From NCBI RefSeq assembly GCF_031877795.1, contig NC_133933.1:25138029-25202028 (forward strand): 64,000 nt of DNA, given 5' to 3'. Origin of the DNA: Strix aluco. Lineage: Eukaryota; Chordata; Aves; Strigiformes; Strigidae. The notes under the pieces are model-generated. The model was not told the DNA's origin and did not search any database. It saw only the letters and a list, made by a program, of their open reading frames with translations. Numbering within the stretch: the stretch's first letter is position 1; every line of letters starts with the position of its first letter. This document shows, piece by piece, positions 1 to 14,620 of the stretch. The translations under genes were made by a program, and so were the position numbers.

Positions 1-3000
1 CAAACTGGAAAACTATAAAAGTGTCAAAGTTAGGTGAATATGTGTCAAAGAAATATGTTGCTAACACTGAATAGCAAGGTAAGCATGCCTACCTTAAGCT
101 AGAAAAGCAGTTTTAAAGAACAGCCAAGTTCAATTTTCATAGGAAGGAACAGTCTTAAAATGGGAAGTGTTTTTTATATAGAGAGTTAACAGTTCCATAT
201 CTATTATAAGTAACATCCAGACAACAGGCCACAGACACAAGCCTTTCAAAACAGTTAATGCCTGATATTCTCCGGAATCTTGCCCTCTCCAATGCAGACT
301 GTATCATGCCAACTCTGGAGAGTGGAGGCAAAATGGAACAGAAGAAAAAGCACCTGGGAAGAGGCAGCCCAGTTCTAGGAAAGATGATGCCACTCTGAAA
401 GGCGCTGCAAAAGAAGAAAAGCAACTTGAAATAGTTCTTTGTGTTACTCTTCAAGATAAGATTTTAGTGATACTGAAAATAATTCTCAAAGGGAAACTGA
501 AGAAAAATTAAACTTCAAGCTACATGAAAAAAGAGAACGCGTTCACAAGATGCAAATACTTATTGCAATTTTCTTCCATCCATCACCACAAAACATGACA
601 CTGTCCATGTTCAGATTTCCTACAACCTAAGTTTTTATTGATGTTTTAATTGTCACTAACAGCTAGAAAAGAGGTCACTTTCTGGTCCTGGATTAGTTAC
701 CTTGAACACAAATGAGCTGACAACTGTAACAGCAGCCTTTCCAATACAGAAGAATTGAAATCATGAACTTCCCAGAGCCTGCACAAAGCAACCCTTTCCT
801 TCCTTACCCAGCCAACAGTGTGACTCATGAGAAACAGCTGACTGCACGCAGAATGAAGTCTCCGCTGGAAACCAGGCTCATTTGATGTACTTCAGGCAAG
901 TGAAAAACTTCATTATAACATTCCAAACAGGTTTCCAGGAACAGCAGCCCACTGAATTAGGGGCTAAAGGAAGAGGAGTTGTCAGTTGTAACTGAATCAG
1001 AAAGAAAAACAGGAACACATTTCCTGGGGTTTTTTAAATTACACTTCAAGAGCTATTGTTACTAATAGCTGCTCCAAGCTGTAAAAACTGCAACCTTGGA
1101 GGGCAAAAGTCAAAGAAACCCTACTGATTTTCCCCGGATTACTCACAGAATTAATAAGATCATTTGGGAGCCAGCCTTGAGGTTATCAGAAGTCTCTCGT
1201 CACATGCCCACAGTACACTTTTGCAGCATTTCTGTTTACAACTCTTTAATGAACTGCAGCACTGAAGCGGAAATCCTCTTGCCTGCTAGTAGGTCATGCT
1301 GGAATGCAATTTGGGTATCTACATATTTTGCATTTCCAATAGCAAAGTTAGGAAAAACTGAAGCAGATAAGTCTTTAGTGGTTTTTCAGTACATGGTTCT
1401 AAAACATGTTTATAAAAGTGTATTCACCACTGAAGAATAAAAATCAAAACTTACATACCAATATTATTACTGATAATATAAGCAAAATATCTTAATTATT
1501 CATGATATAATCCAACAGAATATTGCCTTAAAGTGCCATAGGAAGCGTTCCTTTTAAAAACACTTTTTAAAGCAATAGTTTCAGACAGGCAGAAACAATC
1601 CAAACAATGAGAGTTCCGTAGCTGAATTGTTCACTGCTATTTTGACACATGAAAAATCCTAAGTACCCACGAAACTGAATGGAGACTATGCTGCAAACAT
1701 TCTTGTCAAGGAAGGAATCATAGGGTTTTAACTACAGGAGTTCCTTCACTACGCTATGTTTAGGCACTTAAGAGTGTTTTAGCCCAACCACTGCCACAGT
1801 TTGTGCACAAGTATCTCATATTCTGAGCATCTGGTTCAATGACATTCCCCACATTATTACCTATGCAGAACAAAACAGACACCAAGTTGGATATCACCTT
1901 TCAGCACCAAAAACATGGCTTGCCAGCCAGAAGCTCAGACATCCGCTGTGAATTTGTGATGGGAGGTCAGCAGGAGACAAACCAGAACTGGTATGCCAAC
2001 TACAGGATAGCCTCTCAGTATGGCCACAAGAGTAAGTCAGAACCAGGTATACATCAGACAAATAAAAATGAAAATACACATGAGAAAGCAGGACCTCGAC
2101 TTGCCCTAATCTGAAAGGCTCAGTCAAACACCCAGCATTGCTGGAAGTGTTGTGCATTTCAGAGTGTTACACATTTGAAAGTAAATCCTTTCTTTTGGTC
2201 TTTTGGACAGATGTTCTAAGAAGAAAACAAAGGGACTTGAAGATGGTGAATCAGCGTAGGAACCAGAGTGACATTACAGGAGAGCAGAGAGACTGAACAT
2301 CATCATCAGGTTGGAACACAAGGATTTGACCAAGATAGGCTGGAAATAGTGATAAAAACCCCAAAACTTACTCCCCCTCCTTAAAGGGAAGAGCCAAAAA
2401 GAGGCAAAAATCCCCAACACAGCCTCTCACAGGTAAGAAGTTGACTTAACTTTGTTATCAATTTGAGAGAAACCACAATATTTTTGTAAGGATTTTTCTG
2501 GTTCGATCAGTACAATTGCTGGAGACTTAAGATTTCAGGCATTCACTGTCACAGCTTGGAAGAATGTTTTGCAATATTTGACTTCCCTTCCTACATCCCA
2601 GGAAATCCAAAATGGATTCCAAGCAAGCAGAAAAATTAAGCATCTTTAGCCAGTTATGTCTGTTTTACTTGAAAAGTTATAAGCAGAACAAATCCAGCAC
2701 ATCAAGAAACAGAGGTAGCACAGAGATAGATGCAAATACACATACACTTAGTTTCCAAAATGAAAGTCCGAATATGGAGCGAGGTTTTGTGTCTCAACTG
2801 CTGTACACAGAAGTTCACTGTCCTGAGAAGGGTTAAAAGAGTAAATGTATTTCAACATGCAAACCTGTGCATGGTTTTAGCACATTAGAAATAGCCTTGA
2901 AGCACTTCCTGAGACATACTAAGTCATGAATCTTATTGTATGACATGCAGTTTTAAGAAATCTCATGACACCGCTGATTCACTGTTTGCACTGTTTGTGT

Positions 3001-3098
3001 TGGCATGAACTTTTGCCCACTCTTGACTGATTTAGGCTTTTTGCACAAAAAAAGCTGAAAATGAGTTTTAGAAATTCCTTTTTATGGTTTAGGGCAAC

Positions 3099-3114
3099 GG
3101 GGGGGGGGGGGGGG
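3099..3114 (+). repeat. poly(G) tract, 16 G
   Basis: Sixteen G in a row followed by a GA-rich stretch to about 3135. Such a run can form a G-quadruplex and is often misassembled. Confidence 0.9.
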
Positions 3115-6100
3115 AGGAGGGAAAGAGAAGAGAAACAAAGCTTTTAATAAACTCTCAGAACAGAGAAACATGGGTGCATATAATTTTGATGTTAAGTTAC
3201 CACTTATCTACACATTTTGTCACAAAAAAGTGTAAGAACAATGGGTACCTGTTGCTTTCCCTGTACTGCTACACCACCCAGCTAGGAGAGCTGCATGTCC
3301 TGCCTTGGAATCGGCCCCCTGATTTCAGTCCACTCCTAACAGCAGCTCTTGGCCCCATTCTTCTATTTGTCATGCATTCTGTCTATCATCAGTAACATGA
3401 ACTGAATTTAACCATCTGAACAGGCTGGTGACAGCAGTTGGCCTGCCTGCAGAACATCGCTGCCTTCAGCAGCTACCTTCAGTCTTTGACAACTGTTCAG
3501 TACAGATGTTTTTATATCTTGATTGCTTCATAAGTTTGAGCAGCAACATGTCAGCTGGAACACTTAACTAATGGGACAGATGTACACAGGCTGGTGATAT
3601 CAATGGCAGCAGGGATGAAGCAGACAAGTAGTTGGTTTTAAGTCATGTAGGTTACAAAAGAAAACCACTTTCCTGGAGAAGACACTTAAAGTGATAAGAT
3701 GCAAGGATAACTTCCATTACCTGGAAATGACAGTCACATCAACTTCCTCATCTGTCAATCTTGAAAAACAGACAAAAAGTCTTAGGCTATGAAAAGCAGG
3801 TGTCTGTCCTGGAGCTACTGGGTCTGGCATCACAGAAGTGTAAGGTAGAAGCTGACATTTTCCTTTCCCAAAAGCCTTATGGCTGGTAGTATCTGAAGGC
3901 ATCCATTAGCTTTCTTACAGGGCTTTTTTGAAGACTTGCATTTTTTTGAGTAGTAACTACCTGGGTGCCTAGAAATGGCATAACTTTTCACTGAAAGGAA
4001 GCGAGTTTAGGGTTGTAGTCATTCTTTCACATACTTTGTGGATTATTCACCCAAACCAGTCATATCAATGGAGTTTCAACAGAGAAGTCCCACACTCTTG
4101 CTATTTTTGAGCTACAAGCATAACTTCACCCTACTGTTACCCAGGGATTCCAACCACTACTAGCCCAACACCTGTATGGATTCTTAAAATTTCCCTGCAA
4201 ACCCTTCTATCACACAGGTTAACACCATTTTTTCCCTTTGAGGCTGCTTCACCAGTAACCCTCTCTTTTAGTTTGTCTAATACAATTAAAATCTAACTTC
4301 TGTGTTTCCTGGATAATGACTTCTTGTCAGAAGTATGTTCAACTTGGGACTTTTAGACCAAGGTGCAATTTTTATGTAACAAGATTAGTAGGAATTATGA
4401 TCACATTCCCATTCTCTCCAAAACGTAAGTGGTATGGATTTATTATTTCATCTATAGTATCTTCAAGCAAAAACCTTCAAGTCTCATAAAAAACAAAGTG
4501 AAAGAGGACAGCCATCTACCCTCTAAGTTTAGACATTACCAACAAAACAGCAATTATCAACAAGTAGTTATTTAAATATTTATAATTCGAGTATTAAAAA
4601 TAAGTAAAATTTTAAATGGCTTAACCTGAAAACAAGGATTGAGAACTTTTAAGATACCAAAACACTAAATATACTGCATGCGGAATGGTTCAGAAAGTAA
4701 CTGTACAGTTTAGAGATTAGGAGTAAGAAATTAAGTTCTCTAACATGCTAGTTGATAGCCAGCTTCAAGCACTATTCATTAAAAAAAAAGTTATCAAGAC
4801 AACTTTTTCACTGCTCATGTAAATCAAATGGATGCCTTAATTTCAGACTGATGGTCTCAATGAGTCAAGAATGTCTAGGCACACAGAAGCCTGTTTCCAT
4901 TGCAGTAAACCATCAATATGATTTTTTTTTAAAAATGGAAATCTCATTTCTTCACAGTAAAAAGCTTTTACTCAGTAGAAGCCTCTGAAGTGATGGGAAA
5001 GGAGCAGACTTGCCTTCAAGAATGGCCTGAAGTTATCAGCATACCTTGAAGATTACCACCAAGTCAGAAGACTCCCAAGCATATTCCAATCAAGGCCTCT
5101 ACTACGCATTTTGTGCTGGGTGCAGAAATGTATATGAATTAGCAGTCCGAGGAACTGTGTCATGTTGATCTTGCCTACTACATGAATATAAAGTACCTTA
5201 CTCAGTACCTAAAATGTAATCAAATCTGTATAATTTACTTAAAAGATAAATATTTGTGTGCAAGCTGATGGCAGATTTCTAATACTCTTAAAACCTGATT
5301 TATGCCAGGAATATGATCTCATGTTTGTATGTTCTTTACTTGAGGTGGAAAATTAACTAGTACAAACTATTTGTGCTCATTTGCCAAGATCACATCTCTG
5401 CAAAGGATACTTGAGAGAGAGAGCAGAACAAAGTTTCTCATCAGTATCAGAATATCATGCCACTTAACACTTTCTAAATTATTTTTTTCTATGAAATCCA
5501 ATTTTTCTTAAAGTTTGGAAGAGAGTTAAAAAGCAGCAGTTGTACCTGGATTGAAAATAAACAGAGACTCTACCGATTAGACTTATGAGGGCAGGAAGGA
5601 ATCTCAGTGTAAATTCTTAAGTGGAGCTCTGCTTGGAATTTCAACAAGGTAGTTAAGTATAGACCACTTCAAAGTGGGACGTGTCTATACTGATCGCTGG
5701 AACATACAGTATTGCAGAAGGGGAAAGTCAGTACTTCAAACAGCATTTGAATAAAATACGGATTTTAAAAAAAAGCTGTACGCTACAAGAACTATAACAA
5801 CAACAGACTGACAGAGTATTTGAGCAGGTCTGCTTTGCATTTTTTCAGTTAACATTATTTATGCCCATATACAAATATTTCACTGCAAGCAAGCAGAACT
5901 TAACTATTGGCTCCAAATACCTTAATACAATTAGAATGAGTTTAAACATTAGTTATGCCATGGTTCCTAATGCTTCTGTGCAGACTGCAGGGTACTGCAA
6001 ATCCAGTTTGTCTTCTCTCTAGCTGACCTTCAGTAGTACCACACCTGAGCTTGTCCTGTCCAAATTCAGAAATGTGCGTCTAATGTCTCTCCTCCAGCTC

Positions 6101-8577
6101 ATGTCATTCATGATACTACTTTCGTTGATGTATGATGTGTGCCAACATCTCAGCTTCTTTCTTCTGTCTGCTCATTTTCTACTTTCAAACTCCAAGCTTT
6201 TGCAGACAATCAAGAGAAAACACTGCTCTGTGCCATACACATATTACATTGCCTGGATTGTCCGGAACACTGATTATTCCTAATAAACTCTTCCTTCATG
6301 CTCACTGACTCCCTCAAAAGATTTCCGAGTCAAAACTCCTCTCCACAAAAGCTAAGTTGTCAATATATTAATTTTATCCAGTTTGTCTGGTGCAGGAGTG
6401 GGACTTACACCATTTCTTCCCTTCAGTCTGCAAGCACAAGTGAAACAAGTGTTTAATCACAGTATCAGAGAAAAGAATTGGCTGCTGGGCTTCAAGTTAG
6501 CTCCTGTTTAGCAACATCAGCTAACACAAGCAGTAGGGCAACTGACCACTATTTTGGCAAAAAGGAGTTGCAGCTATTACACAAGATCCAGATTTTTTAG
6601 AAGGAAAAGGGGAAATTCATTTGTCTTTATCCTAAAATAGAATTCCTACTTTTCAGTTTGTTGTTTTCAAGGGTTTTTATAAACAAATCTGCAATTCTGA
6701 ATTTATAATTACTATATCCCAATGCCCAAACAACTACATTTGCATTGAAAATACTTTTGGTGGACTGAGGTGCATGGACTCGGTGAATTGAAACCTTGTC
6801 TGAGGTAATGTCAGCCAGTTGTTAATAGGGTTCTAGGTGCACTGTCAGAACTGGGAGTACATGCCAAAAGCCCTAGCTCCTTCTCTGGAGACAATATTTC
6901 ACTTGTAGGATGGAATACACATAAAGAAAAATAATATACCTGTCTTTTACAACAGAAAGTAGTTTTGATAGATGATCAAATAGGTCCTGTCTTCCAATTA
7001 CCGCAACAAGATTCAGGGTGTTTTTTTGGTTTTGTTTGTTTGTTTTTAAAACACAAATATATGCACTCTTTTTCTGTCATATTTTGTTCAATGAGCTTCA
7101 GAAAAAAATATGCCATATTCTGCAGATCTGTAAACTGAGAACATATGCTAGCATTATGCATACCACAATAAAAAGAGCATGCCGCCTGTTCAGCTGAACA
7201 TCTCTTCCTGCACATGTACACAGATGGAAACAGCTGTTGCCACTAAATATCTCATAGAGCTGAAACGCATTTGAGAAATTCTGCTCCATTCCCCAGGCAG
7301 GACACGCTCTTACGGACTGCAGCAAAGCTGGATGGGGTAGGAAGTAAATGCAAGTAGTGAGGTGGTTTATCGTTTCCCCTCGCCCCATAATAAACTATGA
7401 GAAGATCCTCACACAGCTATGAGAAATTAAGACCAATACAACTATTATTTTCTCCTGTAATTGTTAATCTAAGCAGCAACACTGTTAAATGCACACTTCC
7501 GCTTTACAGCACTGGCAAAATCTAGCACTACACCATTAAAATATGCAATCTGCCCATCAAGTCACTGTAAGAGTAGGCAAAAAAAGTAGTGTCTGCAACA
7601 CTGGCTTATGCTGAAAAAAAACAAGGAGGTGGGAGGATGAGGTAATGCAAAGAGGGAAAGCAGTTTATCACTCCAGTCACTCTCCCCTCGTAGAGGGCTT
7701 TGAGCACTCAGGAACAGCAGAGGACTATATTCCTGCTCGTGACCTTTCTTTGAAAAAGTGCAGTACAAAGTCTCGAAAAGTAACAGAAAAGTCAGGGTGG
7801 AGGCAGAAATCTGGCATTCCAGGACTCCCACTCCCAGCTTAAAACTTCAAGGCAGACCAATTGATATTTCAGAGTTGACTGATTTGCTCTACTTTCCATG
7901 AACCAAGAATGTTGAAGAAATTTTAACTTAATCTCTGCTTAATGTCTCACATTAATCATGTTAAAATTTTGCTTCTGTCGTCAATGGCAGTAGTTGACCA
8001 CTGAAAGTGAATATCCAATAAGAAAAATAAAACTAAGAATCTCCTTGCTCCAGAAAATGAGCCAGAAGTCCTTTTTCTTGAGGGTTTTTGAGGCAGGTTA
8101 GTTTGGTTTAGATGTTTTCAGAAAGGTGTGCATCTACAGTAAGAGAAATTACATGTAATCAGTACAGAAGTGACACACTTCTCTCCAACATTTACCAAGT
8201 TATAAGAAGCCATTAGCAATGGTATTGAAGCATACTTATTTATGGATTAGAAAAGGTATTACTGCTTTCTGTAGCTCATTAAGTCATTTCTCTTGTAGAA
8301 GAAACTAGCTACAGTATTATACACTGCTGTATATACAACTGTAGGTATTTACATTTCTGTGTGATTGAAATATAGGAATGATTGTGCTGAATCAATACAC
8401 AAGAGAATGGGGATTTCTCAGTCTTCAAAAGTGACAAAATATCTGATTCTTCAGAGAAAAATATATAACTGCCACAAGATGGACAACTCAACGAGGAATG
8501 TTTTTCCTAGACGTTTTGAGCCATAAATTCATAACTATGAAAGTTTTTTTTACTCTTTGAGTAGTTTCACAAGATAA

Positions 8578-8616
8578 ATTTTTAAGATAAGTCCATGATA
8601 TATTTTTAAGATAAGT
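8578..8616 (+). repeat. short direct repeat, 24-bp spacing
   Basis: ATTTTTAAGATAAGT occurs at 8578 and 8602, a local slippage-type duplication. Confidence 0.7.
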
Positions 8617-8870
8617 TTCAGATATGGCAGAGGCCCTATCACTGCAACACCAATTCTGCAACCATATAGCCAATTTTTCTGATCCCCAAACAAACTATGC
8701 CACTTATAATCCATCTCATACTTTCAAGAACTGCAATTTTTGCGTTGCTATACAGCAACTAAATTTGTAGAATGGTTAGTGCTGGACACTGTTTTCCCTA
8801 TCATAGTATTACTTTGCAATTAAATGATTAAAACTGTCATGGCACACAAAAAGAACACACAGATGTGTAC

Positions 8871-9020
8871 AGACAGTCAGCCTCTCTGGGCAACCTGTTC
8901 ATCTTCAATCATCTACACAGTAAAACAAGGGGGTTTTCTTATGTTTAAATTGGATTTCTTGTATTTAAATTGGTGCCTGTTGCCTCTTGTCCTTTCACTG
9001 GGCTGGGATGCAAACAGCAA
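8871..9020 (-). mobile_element. old CR1 LINE 3' fragment
   Basis: The plus strand reads CAGCCTCTCTGGGCAACCTG, CACAGTAAAAC, then GTTGCCTCTTGTCCTTTCAC followed by TGGGC, in the order of reverse-complemented CR1 3' sequence. The tail end is not recognisable, so the lower border is uncertain. Confidence 0.7.
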
Positions 9021-12000
9021 GAGAGCCACAAATGAAAACTGCTGCTCAGAAAGAGCTGCCAAGCACAGTAAGGGAAAAGATTTCTCTAATCTTTGGGTAC
9101 TTTTGTACTGTTTTTCTTGGAAATGTAGAAGGTAAATATTTCTAGCCTTCTATTCAGTCACTGTCCCTTTAAAGATGTTAACTAAGTAATGTGAACATGG
9201 GAAGCAGGAAAGAACATACATGCAAGTTTTATTTGCAAGTTTTACTCCATGCTCTGTCACCTAAAAAAACCACACGTTTTCCATTTCTTTAGAGAAACCG
9301 TGCCAGTATCTTCACCCAGACAGCTGTATTTTTCCTTCCCGTCAAATGAAAAAAGGTTTAATTCTAAATTTCAAGTGTTCCTACAGTCAGCTCCAGACTT
9401 CACTCCATTACTTATCCAAGCAACGAAGCAAACAGAAGGAAAAAAACCCCGAATCAACAATTCCATGAACCACATGGAACGATCAGTGTTTAAATTAGGC
9501 ATTGATGCAATCTTAAAGGCACATTCTCCCCCACGGCAGGATCTCATCCTCCACAGCTTCTACCCAACTTCCATCCCACCCAAGGACATTCATTAAGTTT
9601 TCACTTCTGCAGTAGGATGCACTTATGTGCGCACTATATTTTAAATCATTTAATTGTTCCTGCTTTGTAACAGTCATTACCTGATCAGATATGACAATCA
9701 TTAAAACAAAAATAATGATAATTATTAAGAGATTCAGTAAAAAGAATCCTCATTTACTTAATTGCCTTTTAAATCTAATTCATTCAACTTTTCTGCTTAC
9801 GGTTTTTTAGAAATACTAACAGCTCATTTGATCAGCTCTCTAAATAAGAGTCAATTACTGTACTGGTAAAAGGCATCTTTAGTGCAGCTGCCACCTGAGA
9901 CCTCTTCATTGTTGTTCTCTTGATTCCTCAGGTCCTTCTCTCAAAGGGAAGTTCTTGTCAGTGTTGCAGCATCTTTCTCAAAGCCTGGGCTTTTCTTCTT
10001 TGCCAGCATCAAGAAACTGATTCCCAATCACAGAATTTCTGTCTAACCTCCATCCTAACTCTCCCTAGTAAAACAAAACTCTTGCCATTCTGACTATAGT
10101 ACTTTGCCAGAAGGCAACAGGAAAAAAATCCATCTATATCAAAAGACACTGAAGTTACAGAAATTATTTACCTTGCAACAAAAAAGGGGTGCACCATACT
10201 AAAAACTACATGGAAAATAACTGCACAGAGAAGTTAGCCAGAATTGGGAATTTCTGTTCTCATTGTCTCGACCAGTTAAGAAGTCTCACACATTCATGAG
10301 ACTTGCATGTTATATTCCCACTTTAAATTGTTTCCCCCTCAGCTGCCTGCATCTCATGCATTTGCATATAGCGCCTTAATTTTCTTCCCCATGTCCTATT
10401 AGCAAGATGTAGCTGGATGAAGGCACCAAGCATTTGGCACGTGGAAGTCACAAAGCAGGAGAAAGAGAGCAAAACCTTATTATAGCCAGATGTTGTTGCT
10501 CTTACTGGAGCTCCACGCTCAGAAGTCTCATTAGAAAGAATATTGTTCCCAGTTGCAGCCTAACAGTGGAGAGAAATAAAACAGAAGTAAAGCAAGTTGT
10601 CTGCTCATGACAAGAGAACATTCAATAAAAATCTAAATTTGGCACCTTGACATCTTTGAAATCAATCAGCCTTTAGAATTCATTACCACATGATGCTAAA
10701 CATGGAATACAGCAAGATTTAATGCACTGCAAATTTTTATGGTTGACAAGAACATTTAGCTGCTCATACTATTAATGCCAATGGAAAAACTATTGGAAGA
10801 TAGATAAAAACCTGATGTTTAACATGTTAAGCTTTTTGTGTGTCTGCCATAACAAGTAACTTCACCCTCTCTAAGGTAGTAAGATTCCTTACATAAGATT
10901 CCAGCCCCATCCCTGCCCCATCAGCCCTGGTGCTCTTCAGCCCCTGAACTGGGCTGCTTCTATTGGCAAAGATCATGGAAAACCATTCTCTCCCAGACCC
11001 CTTCATACTAGGTTATATTTTTCCTTGGTTGGCAAGCCAAGCTGACTCAAAGGTGGACCTGACGTGTGCCAGAGCAGGTGCAGAGACAAAGCTATCACAG
11101 TGGCTTAGCTGCAGTGTGCAACTTCACCCCCAGAGCAGGAAGCATTTAACTACCTGCTAAAACATTTGTCATAATAGTATCTTTGAAAATGACATTTTGA
11201 AAGTGCAAGTCTCTCTTCATTTATTCTAAAGGAAGCCTGGACGACTAGCACTGACTAGGTCCTTAACCATTTAAACAGCTAAATTTATCCATGATGAGCT
11301 CTCTCGAACTATTAAGCTGAGGCTGCCCCTGCAAACAGATTCTCCCAACTACTTGTCACAACACTTTCCTTGAAACTTCTGGCCGTAGCTGACATCAGAG
11401 GTGACACAGTAAGCAGTCAAATTATAAGTCAAATTCAACACTGCCATTTCTATATTCTTTAAATGCCTGCCTCTGTCAAGGACAGATCTTATTTCCTGTT
11501 GCTACTTCTCCTCAAACATCCCATATACTTTCTTCATTCTTCCTAAACTCGCTTTTTCTCCAGCTTTTTAATGGTGCACACTCTCCCTTCCGGATTATTC
11601 TGTTCCTCTATGTTTACAAGAGGATCGTTCCTCCTATACATACCCAGCATTCTGACAGCCCTTGTTCAGACAAGGACTGAACTTTCAGCCTGCTCACTAC
11701 TATTAATGCTCAGTCCTCTGCCATCTCTATCTCATATCTACTCAAACTACTGGAATACTAAAAGTAGTGAATCAACTGATACACCAAAGGGGTACTGGAC
11801 AGCTCTCCCCTTATTAATGCCTTTTAACTCTCTGGGCTAGATATGATATTTCTTTTCATGTTAGTACCAGCACCATGTTAATATTTACTTACATTATCAA
11901 GATTATAGTGCCACCAAAGAGTACTAAGTCTCAACTACATATTCTCAAGAAATTAAATTCTAAAATTAATCTTACAAAAATAATAATTTTTTAAAAAACC

Positions 12001-13643
12001 TCTAATGACTATTAGAATGAGGGAAGATATAAAAACAATGAAATCTGGCTGAAGCAGTTTCAAAGCACAGTATCAATTATATATAAGTTAACTACATTTT
12101 GTGATCATGAAATGCTGGAATCTTCCTTACACTGAATTATGACAAACTATGCAGTCCTTCACTATTCAAATTTTTCTCATGTGTTGAACAATACACAACT
12201 AGTATTTCCAAAGATCTTCAGCTCACACAAAGTGTCTTCAGTTTAACCATAGGAGATAGGAAAAATCTTTATGTCTACTATGATCTTGTGGTCAGATAAC
12301 TGTTACATGGCCTAGCAAAAAACCTAAATAAATGTGAATATAGGATTGGATTTCTAACTTGTAGCTAAAGGTACCAACGTAAACACGCATTTGCATCTAT
12401 TCCATTATTTCCATTTGCAGAAAATTAAGGTGTAAGTACACAGTGTTTTCAGCACCTGCACACACGTAAGAAACGGGCCATTCCTTTAATTCAGCCTCAG
12501 AATTGCAGTCATTCCCTATAAGCTTTGGTAGGCAGGACAATTCAGCTAGAACATCCCAGTAGTGAAACCACAAACATCCCGGAGACAGAATATGGGAGAA
12601 AAAGGCATACTCAGGCATATTTCAGACTCCTCCCAGAGGAGCAGCAACTTCACATTACTCCATATTTGTAAAAACCTTTAATTCAGGCATTCAAATAAAC
12701 TTCTATAACAAGCACTGAACACAGTCTTTTAAAAAGACAGAGGACCACTTTGAGTAAAATTTGTGTTGGAAAATGCTATATTTCTGTTTAAAACTTACTA
12801 AAGGAAATTACAGAATTCTTAGAAAGCCAGAGGAAAAAGTATATATATTGTACATGAAATACTCTAAATTGAAATAACAGAACAGACACACAACATAATA
12901 GTTGCAAAAGATACAATAAGAATTTACTTAAATTCAGCTTGGCTATACACATTCTACATAAGAACATTATTCCTAAAAGGTGACTATATAAAATCAAGTA
13001 TAAACACATCAAATGCAAAATTGGGATGAAACTCTCAGAAGCTATCCAGACTTTCAGCCACTCTTCGTCACTGCTTCTTGCTTATGACAGATGGATTTCT
13101 GTAGGAACACTTTGTTTTCATCAATTACAGCTAAATCACTTCACTAAGGTTATACTGTGTGGACAAACCCATTAAAATCCACACCTGTTCAGACAGACAA
13201 TTCCATCTGAGCAGTAATTTTTTTTTTTTTTTGCTAGAAGTGTTAGTTCATCCTAGCTCAAATCACTATCAATTTCTAATAGCCCAAATGAAGTATTCTG
13301 GTCTTTTTCTAACTGCCACTTAACCCAAATCTCCTATAAGAAAAAAATAAAAATACAAACACCAAAATCTAAAATTACTCTGATAAACACCACTATTGGC
13401 ACTCTGTGTGCCCAGGCCAAGCAGCAACTACAAAATTTCTGTTTGGACATGATGAAGCCCTGGATATCCAGTCCCTGGCTCTCTGACTGACCCCTGATCA
13501 CCCAGAATGTTTGAACAACTTCAGCAGTTTTTCCATGAAACACTACTGTGACTATAGCATGATACAGAATAAGTGATCCTCCTCTTACAGCACTTTAACA
13601 GTCTCCAGCTTCTCCCATGAATGTAGACCTAACAATTAAAATT
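9021..13643. other. no gene seen
   Basis: AT-rich non-coding sequence between two CR1 fragments. An ATTTGCAT octamer-type site lies at about 10358, within a moderately complex stretch that could be a conserved element, but nothing coding is supported. Confidence 0.5.
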
Positions 13644-14620
13644 TCATAGAATCACAGAATGGTTTGGGTTGGAAGAGACCTTAAAGATCATCTAGTTCCA
13701 ACCCCCTGCCATGGGCAGGGACACCTTCCACTAGACCAGGCTGCTCAAAGCCCTGTCCAACCTGGCCTTGAACACTGCCAAGGAGGGGGCAGGCACCACT
13801 GCTCTGGGCAACCTGTGCCAGTCTCACCACCCTTATAGTGAAGAATTTCTTCCCTGTATCTAATCTAAATCTACCCTCCTTCAGTTTAAAACCGTTACCC
13901 CTTGTCCTATCACTACACCCCCTGATAAAGTGTCCCTCCCCATCTTTCCTGTAGCCCCTGTTAAGTACTGGAAGGCCGCTATAAGGTCTCCCTGGAGCCT
14001 TCTCTTCTCCAGGCTGAACAACCCCAACTCTCTCAGCCTGTCCCCATAAGGGAGGTTCTCCAGCCCCCAAGTCATCTTTGTGGCCTCCTCTGGAATCACT
14101 CCAACAGGTCCATATTCTTCTTATGTTGGGGGCCCCAGAGCTGGATGCAGAACTCCAGATGGGGTCTCACAAGAGCAGAGTAGAAGGGGAGAATCCCCTC
14201 CCTTGACCTGCTGGCCAAACTTCTCTTGATACAGCCCAGGATACTGCTGGCCTTCTGGGCTGCGAGTGCACATTGCTGGCTCATAGTCAGTCTTCCACCC
14301 ACTGCTACTCCCAAGTCCTTCTCCACAGGGCTGCTCTCAATTCACTAATCACCCAGCCTATATTTGTGCTTGGGATTGCCCTGACCCATGTGCAGGGCCT
14401 TGCACTTGGCCTTGTTGAACTTTATGAGGTTTGCACAGGCCCACCTCTCAAGCCTGTCCAGGTCCCTCTGGATGGCCTGCCCTCCCTGCACACAGCTTGG
14501 TGTCATCAGTGAACTTTCTGAGGGTGCACTCAGTCCCACTGTCCACATCACTAACCAAGATGTTAAACAGTACCGGTCCTAACACCAACCCCTGAGGAAC
14601 ACCACTCAAAGGCCAAATCC
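13644..14620 (-). mobile_element. CR1 LINE 3' fragment
   Basis: Begins on the plus strand with CATAGAATCACAGAATGG, the reverse complement of the CR1 tail, then GGTTGGAAGAGACCTTAAAG and CCCCTTGTCCTATCACTACA. Minus-strand frames encode the C-terminal RT region: EKDLGVAVGGRLTMSQQCAL and YSALVRPHLEFCIQLWGPQH (14096-14326). Frames are interrupted. The element is better preserved than those at 8871 and 46120. Confidence 0.95.

Larger units (their letters stand above)
1..8870. other. no gene seen; probable DISP1 intronic sequence
   Basis: AT-rich, single-copy-looking sequence on both strands. All open frames are under 116 codons, lack domain-like text and paired splice sites. Apart from the poly(G) tract and the direct repeat at 8578, nothing is recognised. 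Assignment to the first DISP1 intron rests on the CpG island and synteny only. Confidence 0.5.

Noticed and set aside
2499..2510. GGTTCGATCA resembling a tRNA B box
   Set aside because: No A box, acceptor stem or cloverleaf can be drawn around it.
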